A stretch of DNA of 64,000 nt, taken from positions 34,629,336 to 34,693,335 of the forward strand of contig OZ038433.1 in NCBI GenBank assembly GCA_964036275.1, given 5' to 3'. The stretch is from Litoditis marina (Eukaryota; Nematoda; Chromadorea; Rhabditida; Rhabditidae). The notes beneath the pieces were generated by a model that was given only the letters and a program-made list of their open reading frames with translations, was not told the DNA's origin and ran no database searches. Shown in pieces: positions 1 to 12,803 of this stretch; the stretch's first letter is position 1, and every line of letters begins with the position of its first letter. The position numbers and the translations under genes were made by a program.

Positions 1-30
1 TCCCCGCCGCCCTTCCACCAACCCCAAATA

Positions 31-112
31 GCCGAGTGGTCTAAGGCGCTGTTTTCAGCCAGGTGGTTGTTTCTGCAGGTTCGATCCCCCATTTCTGCAG
101 GTTCGATCCCCC
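31..112 (+). pseudogene. tRNA-like relic (Leu/Ser-type head) with duplicated B box
   Basis: An A-box-like GCCGAGTGGTCTAA is followed by a B-box-like GGTTCGATCCCCC, as in a type II (Leu/Ser) tRNA. The 21-bp block holding the B box occurs twice, at 70-90 and 92-112. No acceptor stem can be paired and the anticodon arm is not convincing, so this is a relic or the head of a dispersed tRNA-derived repeat and not a working tRNA. Confidence 0.45.
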
Positions 113-385
113 AAGCTGCTGTCATTTCGAAAACATGGAACGATTGCCCAGAGTGTTTGAATAGTTGTCAAGTCATAAGCTCCGCCGCTACTCAGACAAT
201 TCCCAGCCAATTGGCCAGCCACTCTTTTATTGGCTGAACGAGAGAGTGTGCAGGTCAGAGAGACACAGACTGTCTTAGCCTGTCTGCGCGTCATTGACCT
301 GCATGCTCTCTCGTTTTTGTAGCTGGCCAATTGCAGAATATTGGCGCTAATCGTTCTGAGTACTTTCAACAGTAAACGGAGTCCA

Positions 386-1668
386 GCCGGCGTAGCAATC
401 CCCCCGAAACCGATCAGCTAGCTCATATCACCTCTCATCGAGGTACCTCACCGAACTCTATCAACTTTCTCTTATCCTAAACCATTAGTATCGATTGTGG
501 GTGCTGGAACTTCTCATGGAGCGTACTTCCTGCCCATGACCTCAAAGAATTGATATATTGTCGATTTCAAGCGAGAGTGCGCATAGAGAGTGCATTAAAA
601 CAGGAGGGTGCTCGTGTGCCGGAAAAAACTGCACCTAGTATGTTTTAGATACGTTTACCACGCGGGTTAGCTCGTTTTGAATGACCTTTTTCGGATGATT
701 ATTGTAGTTTGCTTTGTACTTTGTTGGAAGAGAATAGAAAACTTATTGGAGCCTTGCTCAATTTACATAGATTTTCGCATTCGAATGACTCAAATAGAAA
801 GCGTGCAAATTATGAAATTAAGACTGAAAGTAAGATGAGCTAGTTTTAGTTCTGTATTAATGTCATGTGTAAATTATATTCGTAAATAAAGTAGTTAGGT
901 GAAGTTGAAAACTTGGTTTTTCAAGTATGATTACTTGATTGATTAAATTCTTGAATCGTTCACGTCATTTCTACTCCAACTCTTACTACACATTCAAACC
1001 AGTGCCCTTTCCTGATACAAACTTTAACTTCTCGAAAAAAAAGTTTTACATTCTCTCTCTGATAGAGAATCATAATCTGAAGCAACCAATTCAAACCTCC
1101 CCGATACGTATTTACGTTATAAAAACGGACTCAATAATGTTTGTCTTCCTGTAGCAGTCTCCGTAGGAGTGCAAGTGGCTAAATTTTGGGTTGTTGGATG
1201 TTCAGTGCGAATTGAGTTGATTTGCGGAGAATTTTGTGCAAGATACATTTTCAGTTTTGGGTGTTCAATAAAGCACTCAGTTATTTCGGCATTATTTTGA
1301 TATTATTTAAACTCTTAATTCATCGGTCAATTCCAATTTATACCCTATTTTAAATCTGTTCTCTTGATATCATTTGAAAAATGAAGTCAATCCATAAGAC
1401 AATGAGCCATCAATTATGCGAGCAACTTGTGTTTTTACCAACGCCCGGTTTACGAAATGCATGTCACCACCCCTCAGCCTGCGCCGTACCCGTTTAATAT
1501 CGGTTTCATGAAAAAGAGTGCACAAAGCAGAGACGAAGAGTTTTTGCTACGTTTTGTGACGTTTGACCTCATGTGATAGTCAATTTGGCCATTTGGCACC
1601 TCCGTGAGGTACATCAGCGACATATATGTGAGAGTTGGTTGGCTTTGGGGGGATCGCTACGCCGGCAG
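386..1668. mobile_element. Inverted-repeat-bounded element, about 1.3 kb
   Basis: The left end (about 388-411) reads GCCGGCGTAGCAATCCCCCC. The right end (about 1644-1667) is its near-perfect inverse, and the similarity continues more weakly inward for about 60 bp (both arms carry GTACCTCAC-like sequence). The interior shows no recognisable transposase. It looks like a non-autonomous terminal-inverted-repeat element. I could not find a convincing target-site duplication, so the superfamily is open. It lies just past the point where the srh pseudogene (1857-2801) stops. Confidence 0.5.
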
Positions 1669-1856
1669 TTCGAAACTAAATAGACTATAGCCGACATGGC
1701 ACGAGAGTCACACATCAGCCTACTTCTTCCTCATAATGTGACGCCAGTCATTCCGAACTCCTACAAAAATTAAATTAGCATAAATCTGATATATTAAATT
1801 GGATGTATTTCACATCAATATTAATGCTGATGCTTTTGTAGAGAACTACAACAAAC

Positions 1857-2801
1857 TTGCGCCCGGTAGAAAAAGAGAAAAACGACCGGGTAAAGTGTGC
1901 CCGTTATCTGTTGAATAACCAAAATGCACAAAGTGTTGGTTGAAATTTTGAGGTAGATGGAGAAAATTCCGACAGCATATCCCATTGGGAGGGGCAAAAA
2001 CAGAACTGGGACAAGAGAAGAAATGTTTCTATAAATGTTGTCCAACTGTGTTTTTATCCACTTTTTATCACGTGAAATTGTCTCATCCACACTACGCATC
2101 GAGTGGATGATCACACGATAATACTGATGATTTACCAAAAACTGAAAAAGTTGGTATTATTTGTAGTCTAAAAATTCACAAGCGAATCAAACATAGTACA
2201 ACATAATTGAATGCATTTTACCTGAAACCTTTCATGGAATTTCGTTCTCTCGTTCGTTACTTTCCATATTTTCGTAGTGTATTGTGCATGAATATTATTG
2301 TTTCAGCACAAACGGAAGTCGGAATGAACTTACTGTGCCTACACTGAACGTGAAATCGAGATGAGAACACGATAGATGGTAGAACATGAGATAACATTTG
2401 TACGATTGTAGTCGCTGTGTGGATTTGATCCCTGAAATTTGCACAGAATAGTGGTGATAACAGTCAGAGTGGTTGATCAAGTCCAACAAACAATTCGGTT
2501 AAATTCCATTTTCAACCAATTCTTTAAAATCTCAAAGAGTTTTATTCCAATTCAAACTCAACATCATTTCCAAATCGCCTTTACCAAAAAAGTTTCTAAG
2601 GATTCCTAACAAAAAGAAAAACCTGGTTCAAAACATGTCGTCTAGATTCTGCAGTGAATTCCTGAACAGCCAAAACAGCTGCATATACTCACATATGACG
2701 TATCCACCTAGTATATTTGAAGGCAGAGAAACTATGACCAGTGCATGCATACATTTTGTGTAGAAACTTGGATGTGTGTCAATTTCTGGACACGAACTCA
2801 T
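1857..2801 (-). pseudogene. Truncated srh-type chemoreceptor (exons 1-3 only)
   Basis: Three minus-strand exons match the first three of the intact srh gene at 6353-9408 with identical lengths: 2801-2693 (109 nt), 2431-2334 (98 nt) and 2012-1857 (156 nt). They encode the Srh N-terminal motif SLPSNILGGYVI, then LDFTFSVGT, then VLFLPLPMGYAVGIF, which is the transmembrane 1-3 region of Srh receptors. Exons 1 and 2 have good donors (GTGAGT and GTAAGT). The acceptor of exon 3 has been lost: the bases before GTCCC read TCTT, where the sister gene has ACAG. Nothing like exons 4-8 is found downstream, where an inverted-repeat element lies instead. It is probably a dead 3'-truncated copy. Confidence 0.8.
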
Positions 2802-4690
2802 TAGCCTTTGGAACGGAAACCTTCTGAGTTGTTCGAAATTTAGTTTAAGCCGTGAAACGGAGGTAGAAGTGTTATGTCGAACCATTGAGGCTGTGGGATA
2901 AGGCTGAAATCTTTTTGAGGCTACGACCACGTAAAAACTGAGTTTATTGTCATTTAGATGAAAACTGTTCTTATTTTTAACCCGTTCGACTTAGCGGAGG
3001 CCAGTGAAACATTTTCTCACTCCCCAACACGTTTACAAAAACAAATACCGAAAGAAGAGTTGAAAAATCTACAAATCTCAGTCACGTTGTCACGCGTCTT
3101 CAACTTAACCACATTACGCCGATTTGGAAAAGTGACAAATCAACAAAACGCGAAATGTAAATATATATCGGAAGACGAAGTTTCAGACATGCTTGCTGTG
3201 ACGCTCAAAAGTTCGACTAAGGTGCAATCTTGACAGATAAACAAGTAAACTAAGATCATTCTGAAAGCATGCAACTTTGGAATTTCTGGTAATATAACTG
3301 ACATAGTTATAGGTTTGGAGACTTTTCTGGTTACTGAGAGTATTAATAGTAGCTACTATCGATAAACGAGAAAATAACAAATTTAGCGAACATGATTCCG
3401 GAAGTTCAAAAGTTTGGCCCGATTCAAAATAACAAGTTCACAAATTCAAGTTGACAAGTTTACCACATCCATCTGCAAACTAGAACAGGTGTTAGAAAAG
3501 AGCCAACATATTCCAAAAGACGTAATTCCAGTTGTCCATCTGCCTCAAATAAGATGGATTCAACTGATTTTTGATCAAACCAATTGAGCGTTATGTACAC
3601 TCCAATAAATTACATAACTCAAATGTTTGTTTTGTAAATTATGTAAATGTAAACTCAAATGTAGTTTTACTTGTGACAAAGTTTTTTTTACGTTGCAGCT
3701 CATACAGTACGTTCTCCAGTGCTCACAGTGTGAATTTATATCTACTTGGTAGTTCTTCTTTTGTCTATGTCAACTGCAACCAATTACAGTTTTTTATCCG
3801 GAAAACTATTCCGGAAAATTTAAAGTTTCGAAGATTAAGTGAACACATTCCTCGTGAGCAGAAAAAACACAAAAACAGCGAGTCAAGCCATCTAATTGCA
3901 AATGCCGAAATAACTATTCATCATTCAAAAACAACTGACTGTTGTTGATCTACAAAAGTTACAAATAGCAGGTTTCTTGGCTGTGATCAAAGCCAAAATA
4001 GTTGGAATATTATGAAATTAAATGTGAAGTTGTGTGCGTAATAATTATACTCTTCTTTCGATTTGTTTTCCCTATTAAATTATAGGTGGATCACATATAG
4101 CGAAATAACAAGTAACATGTTGAAAAACACACGCTAAATGTCATTTTTATGTATTCACTGTGAAGGTGTGAAGATTTATGATGGTTCGCCACAAAACTGG
4201 GAAGAAGCACGGCTTCACCAGTTTTTTAAAACGGCTGAACACGTCCGGGTGAGTTTGAGAAAAAAATAAACACAAAAAGTCAGAAAACAAACTAATTCAG
4301 AGATAAGACCGTTATTCCATGGCTTGCCACCACTTTTTTGAATTTACATAGTTAGTGAAACATGCAAGGGATGTAAAAAGAGCGAGCGTCAAACGATTAC
4401 GAAAATTGTGTGGCTGAATTAATTTTTGCGAACTTTGTTGGATAACCCGCGTTATTTTGTTCAAAAACTGATCTATGTAGACAAGCTACGCTCTGCTATG
4501 AGATAATAATAATTCATTATCCATGTAGAATTACATCATTAACAATGGAGTCAAGGTTCCATACGTCATGAATGGATTGTAACAAACAAACAAAGAAAAC
4601 CCATATAAACCCTAGTTTCGGAACATAAAATGAAACGAATGGTTGTGAGTATCAAAGTCGAGTTATTGTAGCGGAAATGTCGCGTTAGAC
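2802..4690. other. Intergenic stretch, no gene recognised
   Basis: Only short open frames without splice-consistent partners or recognisable motifs are seen. No RNA gene or clear repeat was noticed. Confidence 0.4.
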
Positions 4691-5691
4691 ATGGTAACGG
4701 AAACCATAAACATCAAAGTACGATTGGGAAATAGCAGCAGCAATGGATCAGTTGAACACACAGAGCGGAAAGTAGGTTCTACTGTTGGAGAAGGAGAAGC
4801 TAATTATTCGGGAAGTGGAGAAATATTGGCAATTGAAGAAACGGAAACAATATCTCTGGGTTGTTCAAATACCTCCATTTCGGTTTGTAGGTTGGCATCA
4901 GCGGGAATGGGAATTGTAGTCTGGTCAGTGACCTCAGCTCGATAGCATTTGTACGTGGTCGAACGCAAAACTGTTTGTCAAGCAGTCTGTCAAATATGTT
5001 GTATAGTCTCCATTTTCCTGAGAATCGCTGCAAACAGCTTCATCGATTGAGCGAAGCACGGCCAACGGTCGTTGATTATCTGCCAGCGGACTAGAGAGTG
5101 TATAGACCAAAGATACGCAGACGAGCTGGGCGCTCGCCATACCCCGCTCCCAGAACAAGCGTCGTTGCAAAACAGTAAATTACTGTTTATACAGCGTGGC
5201 TGTCATGGATATTGACTTTTCTCTCGTTATCTGACTCTCCGGCGCCACATTGTCTCTAGATTTGTTGCAATACAGTTTCGACCCAACGCGAATTGTAATT
5301 AACAGCCTAAGGTCTGAGCTCTTTACCAAACTAACCGTACGCTGTCCACTCACAACGGTTTGACAACATTTATACCTCCCATGGAATCACAGGTAGGAAT
5401 GACCGGTGACGTTTATTCGTCACTCTCGACATCATTTTTTTCCGAGAAATATTTCAACAAAACCAAGACATCTTTATTTTGCTCTACTGTCTGGGTGTTG
5501 TGTACGATTATTTTTATTTTGACAAAACAAGTACATAACTGGGTGGGTTTACTCAGAATTCTACATTCCTAGAAACCGAAGCTCTGGTGAATAATCGAGA
5601 GTTGAATCGGCCACTTGTTGATGGCAATGTGCCAGGTGCTTCCAAATTCGTTACAGGAGATGGTGAAGAATTAAATAGACCTGAAAAATAG
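4691..5691 (+). CDS. Possible small unknown gene (two tentative exons)
   Basis: An open frame from ATG at 4691 encodes a serine-, glycine- and glutamate-rich peptide. Separately, 5573-5691 follows a TTCCTAG acceptor and reads as a clean hydrophilic end (motifs ALVNNRELNRPLVDG and TGDGEELNRPEK) up to a TAG stop. Phase would allow a join from about 4860 through a weak GTTGTT donor, but this is guesswork. I do not recognise the product. The 5' exon in particular may not be real. Confidence 0.25.
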
Positions 5692-6352
5692 TTTTGTCTT
5701 GTTAGTTGCTTTTCGGTTCTGGGCGTACATTTTTATTTTTGGGGGTTCGCATTTGCCATTATTGTTTTTATATACATCCGAATCTGTTTTTTCTCTCTCG
5801 TTTGAACATTCGCAGATAATTGACCTAAGTAGCAACGTTGAACGAACCTCTCGCAATATTGATATCTCAGCCTCTGCTTTTTTTAGGTATGACATCAAAA
5901 ACAGTAGTTTGTTTTGAATCAAAACGTGGCGGTATCTCGACGTACACGTTATATTGTTGTGTTTCTCCTACGTGTTTTTCGATGGAATTTTTCGAACCGT
6001 GTCTCTTTTTTCAGAGTTGCATTATACTCTTTTGTCGGCGTTAGACACGTGGAGCAAAGTAGTATCATTCTTTGTGTGCGATACGCACAGTACACACGGT
6101 CGATAACTATACTTTGCACGATGTATCTGTCGCAGACTGAAAATGAAGGGTCCTTAAGGTGTTGTAGAGTGAACCACATTTTCCCAATGAACAAACATAC
6201 ATCTGGAAGAAGTACTTTTGCTCGTTTGTATGTATATAGAAACGGAACATCGAAGCCTTCCAACAGCTTTTACATATTCAACACCTACTTACCGTGAAAA
6301 GTTACAAATTCATTATAAATTGATGTACGCATACTTCAGAACTCAAAAACGT
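5692..6352. other. Spacer downstream of the srh gene
   Basis: Open frames overlap on both strands here, but none has recognisable motifs or splice support. No gene is called. Confidence 0.4.
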
Positions 6353-9300
6353 CTAGGCCTCTCGCTCCATCTTTTTAATGAATTGAACATCCAGATCGAC
6401 CACTATGCCCAAATTGTTAAAAGTGTACTTGTTTTCTACACCATCAGTTCTGTACCAACCGGCGTAACGTCTCTTGAAATATTTTCGATATGGTTCATGA
6501 AATGCGAGTGTTGTGACGGTAGAAACAGATCCATGTAGCGAGAAAAGAATGAACGAGAAGTTGGTCAACGCTGAAACTTTGTAAAATTGTTCAATGGATT
6601 TTAAATTGACCCGAATCAGTCTATTGTTTGGCAGTTTTCTCTAAATTGTATATCTTTGTTGAATGTTACACAATTGCACTTTAGATGGGTAATACTATTT
6701 ACCTGACAACGTGAACGACTCGAATAAGACCACATAGAAAATAGCAAGCGCTGGTGACGTCAAGAATATTCCGGGTATTCCGACCTGTAAGAAACTCAAA
6801 TGACAGACTTTCTATCGAACCGTTAACCCTCGTAGTTTTTCAGAACAGGTGACATATTCAAACAACTGTTCTTCATATAGAATTTTCAAAATGATTAGCC
6901 TTCTTCAATACATCATTAAATTACGTATAAGCAGCTGCGAAGTATGTGAATGTGTCCCCGGGTTTTTTTTTTCTTCGAAAAAAATGGTAACGTCAACTCA
7001 CCTGTATACATAAGTAAATCAGGAACTTTTTCTGCATTTTTCGAGTTGCCGGGGAAAGGTGTTGAGACTTGCTACCAAGAGCTCGAAATGACTCGAAAGA
7101 GAGTACGAAAACCATGGAGAAGAATATCGTAATGGACACAGAAGAGACAGCTGCTATACGCTTAAAAAGAGCACATATATTCTCGTAGGTTTCCAACCTA
7201 GTTTTTAATTGTGACCTGTATTCGTCTTTTTTTAAGGTCATGTATTGACTTTTTGTTTTTCATCCAATTGCACCTACAAGTTTGGAGCAAGATTGATATT
7301 AAATTCAAAATCTCAAAATAGTAGCATGGCATGTTAGATTTAATGGAGTTCGTGAACATATTATTGAGTTAGGCCAAACACCGCTAACTTCTGTACAATT
7401 CACAAAACTGTGAAACTTTCCTAGTACAACTCATCATAGAGAAAAAAACATCAAAAACCTGACCAAAGAAACTGAGCACGGGCAAACTACGAAAAGCGAA
7501 GTAAACTTGTGCAAGGGTGTAGTCTAGGTCATTAGCGCAAATCCAGATTCCGCGAAGCACCAGCAAAGCATTCGTTTGAATGTGTTAAGAACTTCCATAT
7601 GTGTCTCTTCCTGACTTCTCTATCAAATTGTGACCAACCCCAATCGTTCCAAACGTATATATAGCCATTCTGGGCAGATGAATCACCGACTTCGCGCACG
7701 AATAGTTCTGAAACGTTGATGTCAGACTACTCGGTTAGTAAAAGGGTGAAAATCCATTAGAGTTTTTATGGAATGAGACTTTGCATTGGACTCTTTAAAC
7801 CGGTTGAAATGCCATCATTGATGTATTTCTGTACATCCTTGTCATCAATTTGTCACTTCTTGTGAATTTTTCTCACAATAACATAAATTCAGTTCGTTTC
7901 AGAAGAATGCGATTCCGCTAGATGTATTGTTTCATGACATATTTATACTCGAAGGATCGGTAAAACGAAAACTCCCACAGGAGTGAGAATAGTGGTGTTT
8001 AATATCGAACGCCTGACCTCCAGGTAAAAAGCTGCGCCTTCATTCGCTTCATTCCTTAGAAAAGATACACCAATCATCACCGGCAGAGGTACCGCTACAA
8101 TAACCAAGGCGATACAAATACGACGACCTCTCTTCCCGAACTTCAGAAGATGTGTCTCAGTAAGAACCATCTGCAAAAAAAAACAGTGATTCAAATGAGA
8201 ATGGGAAACGTTTGACCGAGTAACACCGTAATACTCCAGTTTGTAGTGTAATGAAGAATTACTTGATTTTATGAACAGATGAATAGTGGGTAAAACCATT
8301 CAGAAACAAGACGTGATCTGATACAGTATTGATTTTGCTATTCTTGAGGTTTGAAGCAGAGTTGCTTAGAGCGACCAATTTGTTCAAAGAAACACCAATA
8401 AAGATGGTGTGTACTAATATGAAGCAATTAAATCTTTCATTCTCGTTTAAAAGTTGTGGCACAACTGTCTAAGACCGTACTAGGAATGTTTTGAATACGA
8501 CAGGACTTCATTCTTTTCTGACATCAAACAACAAACCTGCGCCCGATAGAAGAAAAGAAAAACAACTGCGTAAAGGGTCACTGTTATCTGCTGAATGACC
8601 AGAATGAACAAATAATTTGCATGGATTCCAAAATAGATAGAAAATATGCCCATTGGATACCCTATTGGGAAGGGCAAAAACAGAATCGGGACCTGTTCAA
8701 ATGAGGCCATTGGTGGGTAGCTCAAGATGTTTCGAAATGCGTTTGATATGTGGTCTATATGGAACAACCGACTTTAGAGAATTCCCAATTCCTCAAAGTA
8801 CAAAAGTACATTTACCTTAGTTCTCCTACCAACTAACAATATTTTTCTCTCACTAACGCATACGTTTTCCACACTCATTTACATTTAGCTACGTTGCATG
8901 TGTTCGTAGTACATTGTACATTTTAACGCCGCGCAACACGCAACGCGTCCAGTTAAAAATAGGATACAACAGCCTCTGACGTTCTGGGTTGATTCTTAAT
9001 TTAATTATCTTTGAGTCGTGTTAGTACACCTGGAAATTTATGAATCAACCAACCGTGCCTATACTAAACGTGAAATCGAGACAGGAACATGATAGATGGT
9101 AGAACATGAGATACCATTTGTACGATTGCAGCTGTAGCGTGGATTTTGTCCCTAAAACAAGGATAATGTAAACAACATCTGTAGTTTGATTTGAATGTGC
9201 GCCAAAAATGTACAACATTCGTTCGTTTGTTTGTTTTTCACTTATAAGGCAGTGATCATCCATGTTAACGTTTGCGTGATTGATTACACTTGAACTCACA

Positions 9301-9408
9301 TATGACGTATGCTCCTAATATATTTGAGGGCAGCGAAACGAAAGCCAGAACGTGCATGCAGTATATATAAAAACTCGGATAGGTGTCAAACTCAGGGCAT
9401 GAAATCAT
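6353..9408 (-). CDS. Seven-transmembrane chemoreceptor, Srh family (complete)
   Basis: Eight minus-strand exons join in phase: 9408-9300, 9151-9054, 8692-8537, 8170-8018, 7707-7639, 7160-7002, 6784-6703 and 6570-6353. They give 347 codons, the normal size for Srh. Family landmarks appear in the expected order. SLPSNILGAYVI lies in TM1 and SYKWYLMFYH with LDFTFSIGT in TM2. ILFLPFPIGYPMGIF leads into TM3, SPATRKMQKKFL sits before TM6 and LHGSVSTVTTLAFHEPYR is the C-terminal signature. Srh proteins are nematode-specific G-protein-coupled chemoreceptors of the Str superfamily, expected in the ciliated membrane of sensory neurons. The start is the only ATG giving the typical short N-terminus. Two donors are the unusual GTTGGT (after exons 2 and 5) and exon 4 ends at GTCAGG. 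Exon 5 is the least certain. A truncated paralogue lies at 1857-2801. Confidence 0.88.
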
Positions 9409-10671
9409 AGTTGAAACACCGTTCAAGTTGAAACGTAGAATGCCTTGTTTCCCTAGACAATTCACTGTGTTGGAATAAAAAATGAGTTTAGGACAAAAAC
9501 AATCAGAATTTCTGAAAACAAATCGAAACCGGGTGTGTCTATTCTTGACGCGTCTCAGATCAACACTGAATACTGTAACAGAGGCATAATCCTGCGAAGA
9601 TAGCTCAGCAGTCTTCCCGGAGCGGAAGTGGTCGGAAATACCTCTCTCACAGAAGCTTAATAAAAACTTCACGACAAACTTCCGGCAAAGTTTTAGTGAC
9701 CGTTTTGTGGCAGCGGCATTACCGAGACAAGTACAGATTTTGCTCTCAGGCGCTCATTCTTAGGGCGTCCGAATTGAGGAGGTGCAGCCGCCCAAAAGAT
9801 CCGACTGTGAGTACTGAAACGCCTCTTCTGCCTTAAATATTCTTCCTCCAATTATGGTGGGTGGCTTAGGGTGTGAACGTGACCTAACTTCTTTTGGGCT
9901 TACTAATAGTTGCGCTGAAATGCGTCGAGCTTTTTTTGGTAAAATATTCTCTAGCAAATTCATGTGTGAGGAAAACACTTTTCAGTAAGTTGGGTTGTTC
10001 CTTGTGAATATATAAAGGCTATGAATCGCCGAACAGAATTATGAGTTCGCGGAAATGAAGCAAACGGACATGAGTGGCAGGTGTGGAAGCAAGTGTTTCA
10101 GCAACGGATTGCAAGTTATTCATGAATTTTAGATCAACTGAATGCCAGTCGTTCAAAGAACTCTGCTGATGAAAGATTTCTCGGGTGTAATCAAGGTTAT
10201 AATCGTTGTAACATTGTGAATTTTTATGATTGAACAGTGGGCGGGAACTAATTGTACTCTGTCATCACTTCCTGTCATTTAATTGTAGGTGTGACACTTC
10301 TGTTGAACTGACTTTGTTCGCACTCCTACCCAGCCATAACCGAAACAGACAAAGTCTTGCAGTAATATGAGTGTTCGTAAACGTTGGCAATGTTTTTCAA
10401 TAACAGTAAAGGGTAAGAAAAATCAATCGTTTGACCTCATCACTTTCTTAGAAATACTAAATTTCAGTAGAAGAAGGAACTCGCGCACCTCACACTGTGA
10501 AAAAGAGTGGACATATTTTCAGCCTCTGGTGGAATTTCCAACAGTAACAAAAACACACAATCATTGCGTTTGTAAGTGTCAGATCATGCAAATGTCAGGA
10601 ACAGAGACACGACTGAATACGTATCACAGTGTTTGAACGGAATCTTGAATAAATTTTCATTGAATCACAAA
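9409..10671. other. 5' flank of the srh gene and spacer
   Basis: This holds the presumed promoter region of the minus-strand srh gene. No TATA box or gene was identified with confidence. Confidence 0.35.
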
Positions 10672-11093
10672 TTTAGGGGACAGTTTCCCTATAATTCGGA
10701 CGGATTGAAAAAACATGAAACTCAGAATACTGCTTTTATATTGTACTGGTGGCCCCACACTATGATATTTCGAAAAAAAGAAATCGGTCGAGAACCAAGC
10801 CTTTTGGCCAAACTACCATCAGGATTACTGAATCAAGAAGCTTTTAGCCAGAGAGGTGAATTCTGTTTAAGAACAGCAAAATTCAATATTAATCAGAAGG
10901 AAAACAGAAAAAATGCCTGAAACAGTTTCTACACATGTCATTTGTTACGTCATCTAAGTTTACGATACGTTTCGAGCCGTTTTGCGAACAATTTGGGCGC
11001 GTCTCAAAAAATTCGTACTTGTTTTGTATTTTTTGTCCCCAAGTATAGATTCATAACTGGAATAACCAAAATAAAAAGGCACGGTCCCATTAA
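10672..11093 (+). mobile_element. MITE family E, copy 1
   Basis: A ~420-bp block starts near TTTAGGGGACAGTTTCCC and ends near GGCACGGTCCCATTAA. It aligns along its length with the blocks at 12164-12657 (inverted) and 13526-14037. Shared internal landmarks include GAACCAAGC and GTTTTGCG. The ends are inverted versions of TTAAAGGGACxGT, which suggests a non-autonomous DNA transposon. Confidence 0.65.
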
Positions 11094-12163
11094 GTACCAG
11101 GCATTCTCGCTCTCAAATATGGAGTTGTTCAGGGGAGAAAGGGCTTCAGCATGATATAGTCTCCTTCACACAACAATAGCTCTTTACAGTAACATTGCAA
11201 ACATTTCAAGTAAATTTGTCATATGTTGTAGGCACTTTAAATAGTTCATATTTCGTGGTTCCGTTTCTCACACAGGTAACTTCAAGAAAATGAAACAGTG
11301 AATCTGAAATATTTCGTTGGTTAGACAAATGCCCTTGAATATTAGAAAGATTACTGTAGAAAGTTATGCTAGTGGTGACACTGAGTATATATGATGAGAC
11401 AATAAGTGGTCATTTTGTCGTTCTTAGTCACCATTGACTTCGTCGTCTCGTGCCATCACTCTCACAGAAGAATGGCCTGTAAGTTGATGAACAAGGTCAG
11501 TTATTTATAGCTAGGGAAAACACCTTTGCTTCGAAATGTTAACTTTGAAACTCGCACTATCGAAAACGTTTGACGAACGTATGCCCCCCTATACTATCTG
11601 GAAAAGTTTACACAGTTGAAATTCAAAGGTACCTGTTGTGTTTATTCTTGAACACAATTACTGTGCAACCTCGAATTAACATAAAATTTCATGAAGCATC
11701 TTCAGAAGATTAGGCGATAACGCTCTATTGCGCGACAGCTTTTAAAGATATTAAGGAACGGCTTTGCGTTCATTTCACCATTTCACATCAGTTAGAATTT
11801 TTGAACAACGAAACAAGGATAACTTTAGTGTTATTTTAATCATTCCCAGTGAAGACATGCCTTTTAAAATCAACAAATACATGCTGTCTCGAAATACAGC
11901 CCAGCGGTTGTGGTATCTATACGGTAGTTAAGTTAGAGCATTTGTCAGAACAGTCGCTTCAGTATAGAATGTATAATCTTATTACATCTTTTTCATCTAT
12001 GTTCTTTTCACCATTCTCTTTTTTGGCAACCTTTCGCGTTTCAAACTTTCGTTCCGTTATTACATACTGTGTAATAAATATTTGATATTTGATTTGATTT
12101 GATAACCAGTGTGTTATCGCTTCTTCGTGGTGGCTATGTGTTAAGTTTCAGACGTAAACATCA
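11094..12163. other. Spacer between MITE copies
   Basis: No gene recognised. An open frame at 11849-12085 on the plus strand has no motif or splice support. Confidence 0.35.
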
Positions 12164-12657
12164 GAAAAGGGACCGTACCTCTTTAATTTAATTATTTGAG
12201 TTATCAGTAAACACGTGGAAACAGAAACGAACAAAACAATCGAAATTAGTAAAAAAAGTTCCCGACTGAGGTAGTTTCTGTGCAACTTTGAGTACGGCAA
12301 TATCGCGTAAGCAACAGCACGTACCACATTTTCATGGAGACACGCATAATTTGTACGCAAAACGTATCATACATTTGAAAACGTAACCGTTTACATGGGT
12401 AAAGACTGTTTTAGATGTTAATTCCGGATTTTATTTAGATTAAGGTTGAAGTTGTGTGTTCGAGAACAAAATTCATCAGTCGGCCAAAAGCTTGGAGATA
12501 CAGAAACCCTTAGGATAGTTTGGCTCATAAAGGACCTGGTTCTAGATCGATTACTATTCTGCTTTCTGTTGTAATTCTGAAAGACCACGAGTACAATATC
12601 AGAGCAATAGTTTTGGTGTTTTGTAATCGATCCAAATTACAGAGAAACGCTCCCTAA
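12164..12657 (-). mobile_element. MITE family E, copy 2 (inverted)
   Basis: The left end reads AAAGGGACCGTACCTCTTTAA, the inverse of the right end of the copy at 13526-14037. The far end near 12640 (AAATTACAGAGAAACGCTCCC) is the diverged inverse of that copy's left end. The two copies match in reverse orientation over about 490 bp with substitutions and small gaps. Confidence 0.65.
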
Positions 12658-12727
12658 GAGAGGCGTGAAGTGATGACAATGGTATGAACAGAACTATGGG
12701 TTGATATTGATTCACTTTGCTTGAAAC

Positions 12728-12803
12728 ATCTTGGCCGAGTGGTCGACTGGTTGTGTGCGCGCTAGCACTGAAAACACCATGGTTTGATCCCACTCGGCGC
12801 GAC
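12728..12803 (+). pseudogene. tRNA-like sequence, Leu/Ser-type boxes
   Basis: TTGGCCGAGTGGTCGACTGG resembles an A box and GGTTTGATCCCACTC a B box, with tRNA-like spacing. Acceptor-stem pairing is poor. It is probably a tRNA-derived relic. Confidence 0.4.

Noticed and set aside
939..1154. Open frame ending QTSPIRIYVIKTDS, resembling the receptor tail motif TPIRISVTTPI
   Set aside because: The match is short, the TM7 part is absent and it lies inside an inverted-repeat element. It is probably chance or too decayed to call.
4934..5170. Similarity of the VSL-YTLS region to the minus-strand frame at 55-369
   Set aside because: Only a short resemblance (GAGAGTGT...CAGAC words). It is too weak to define a repeat or exon by eye.
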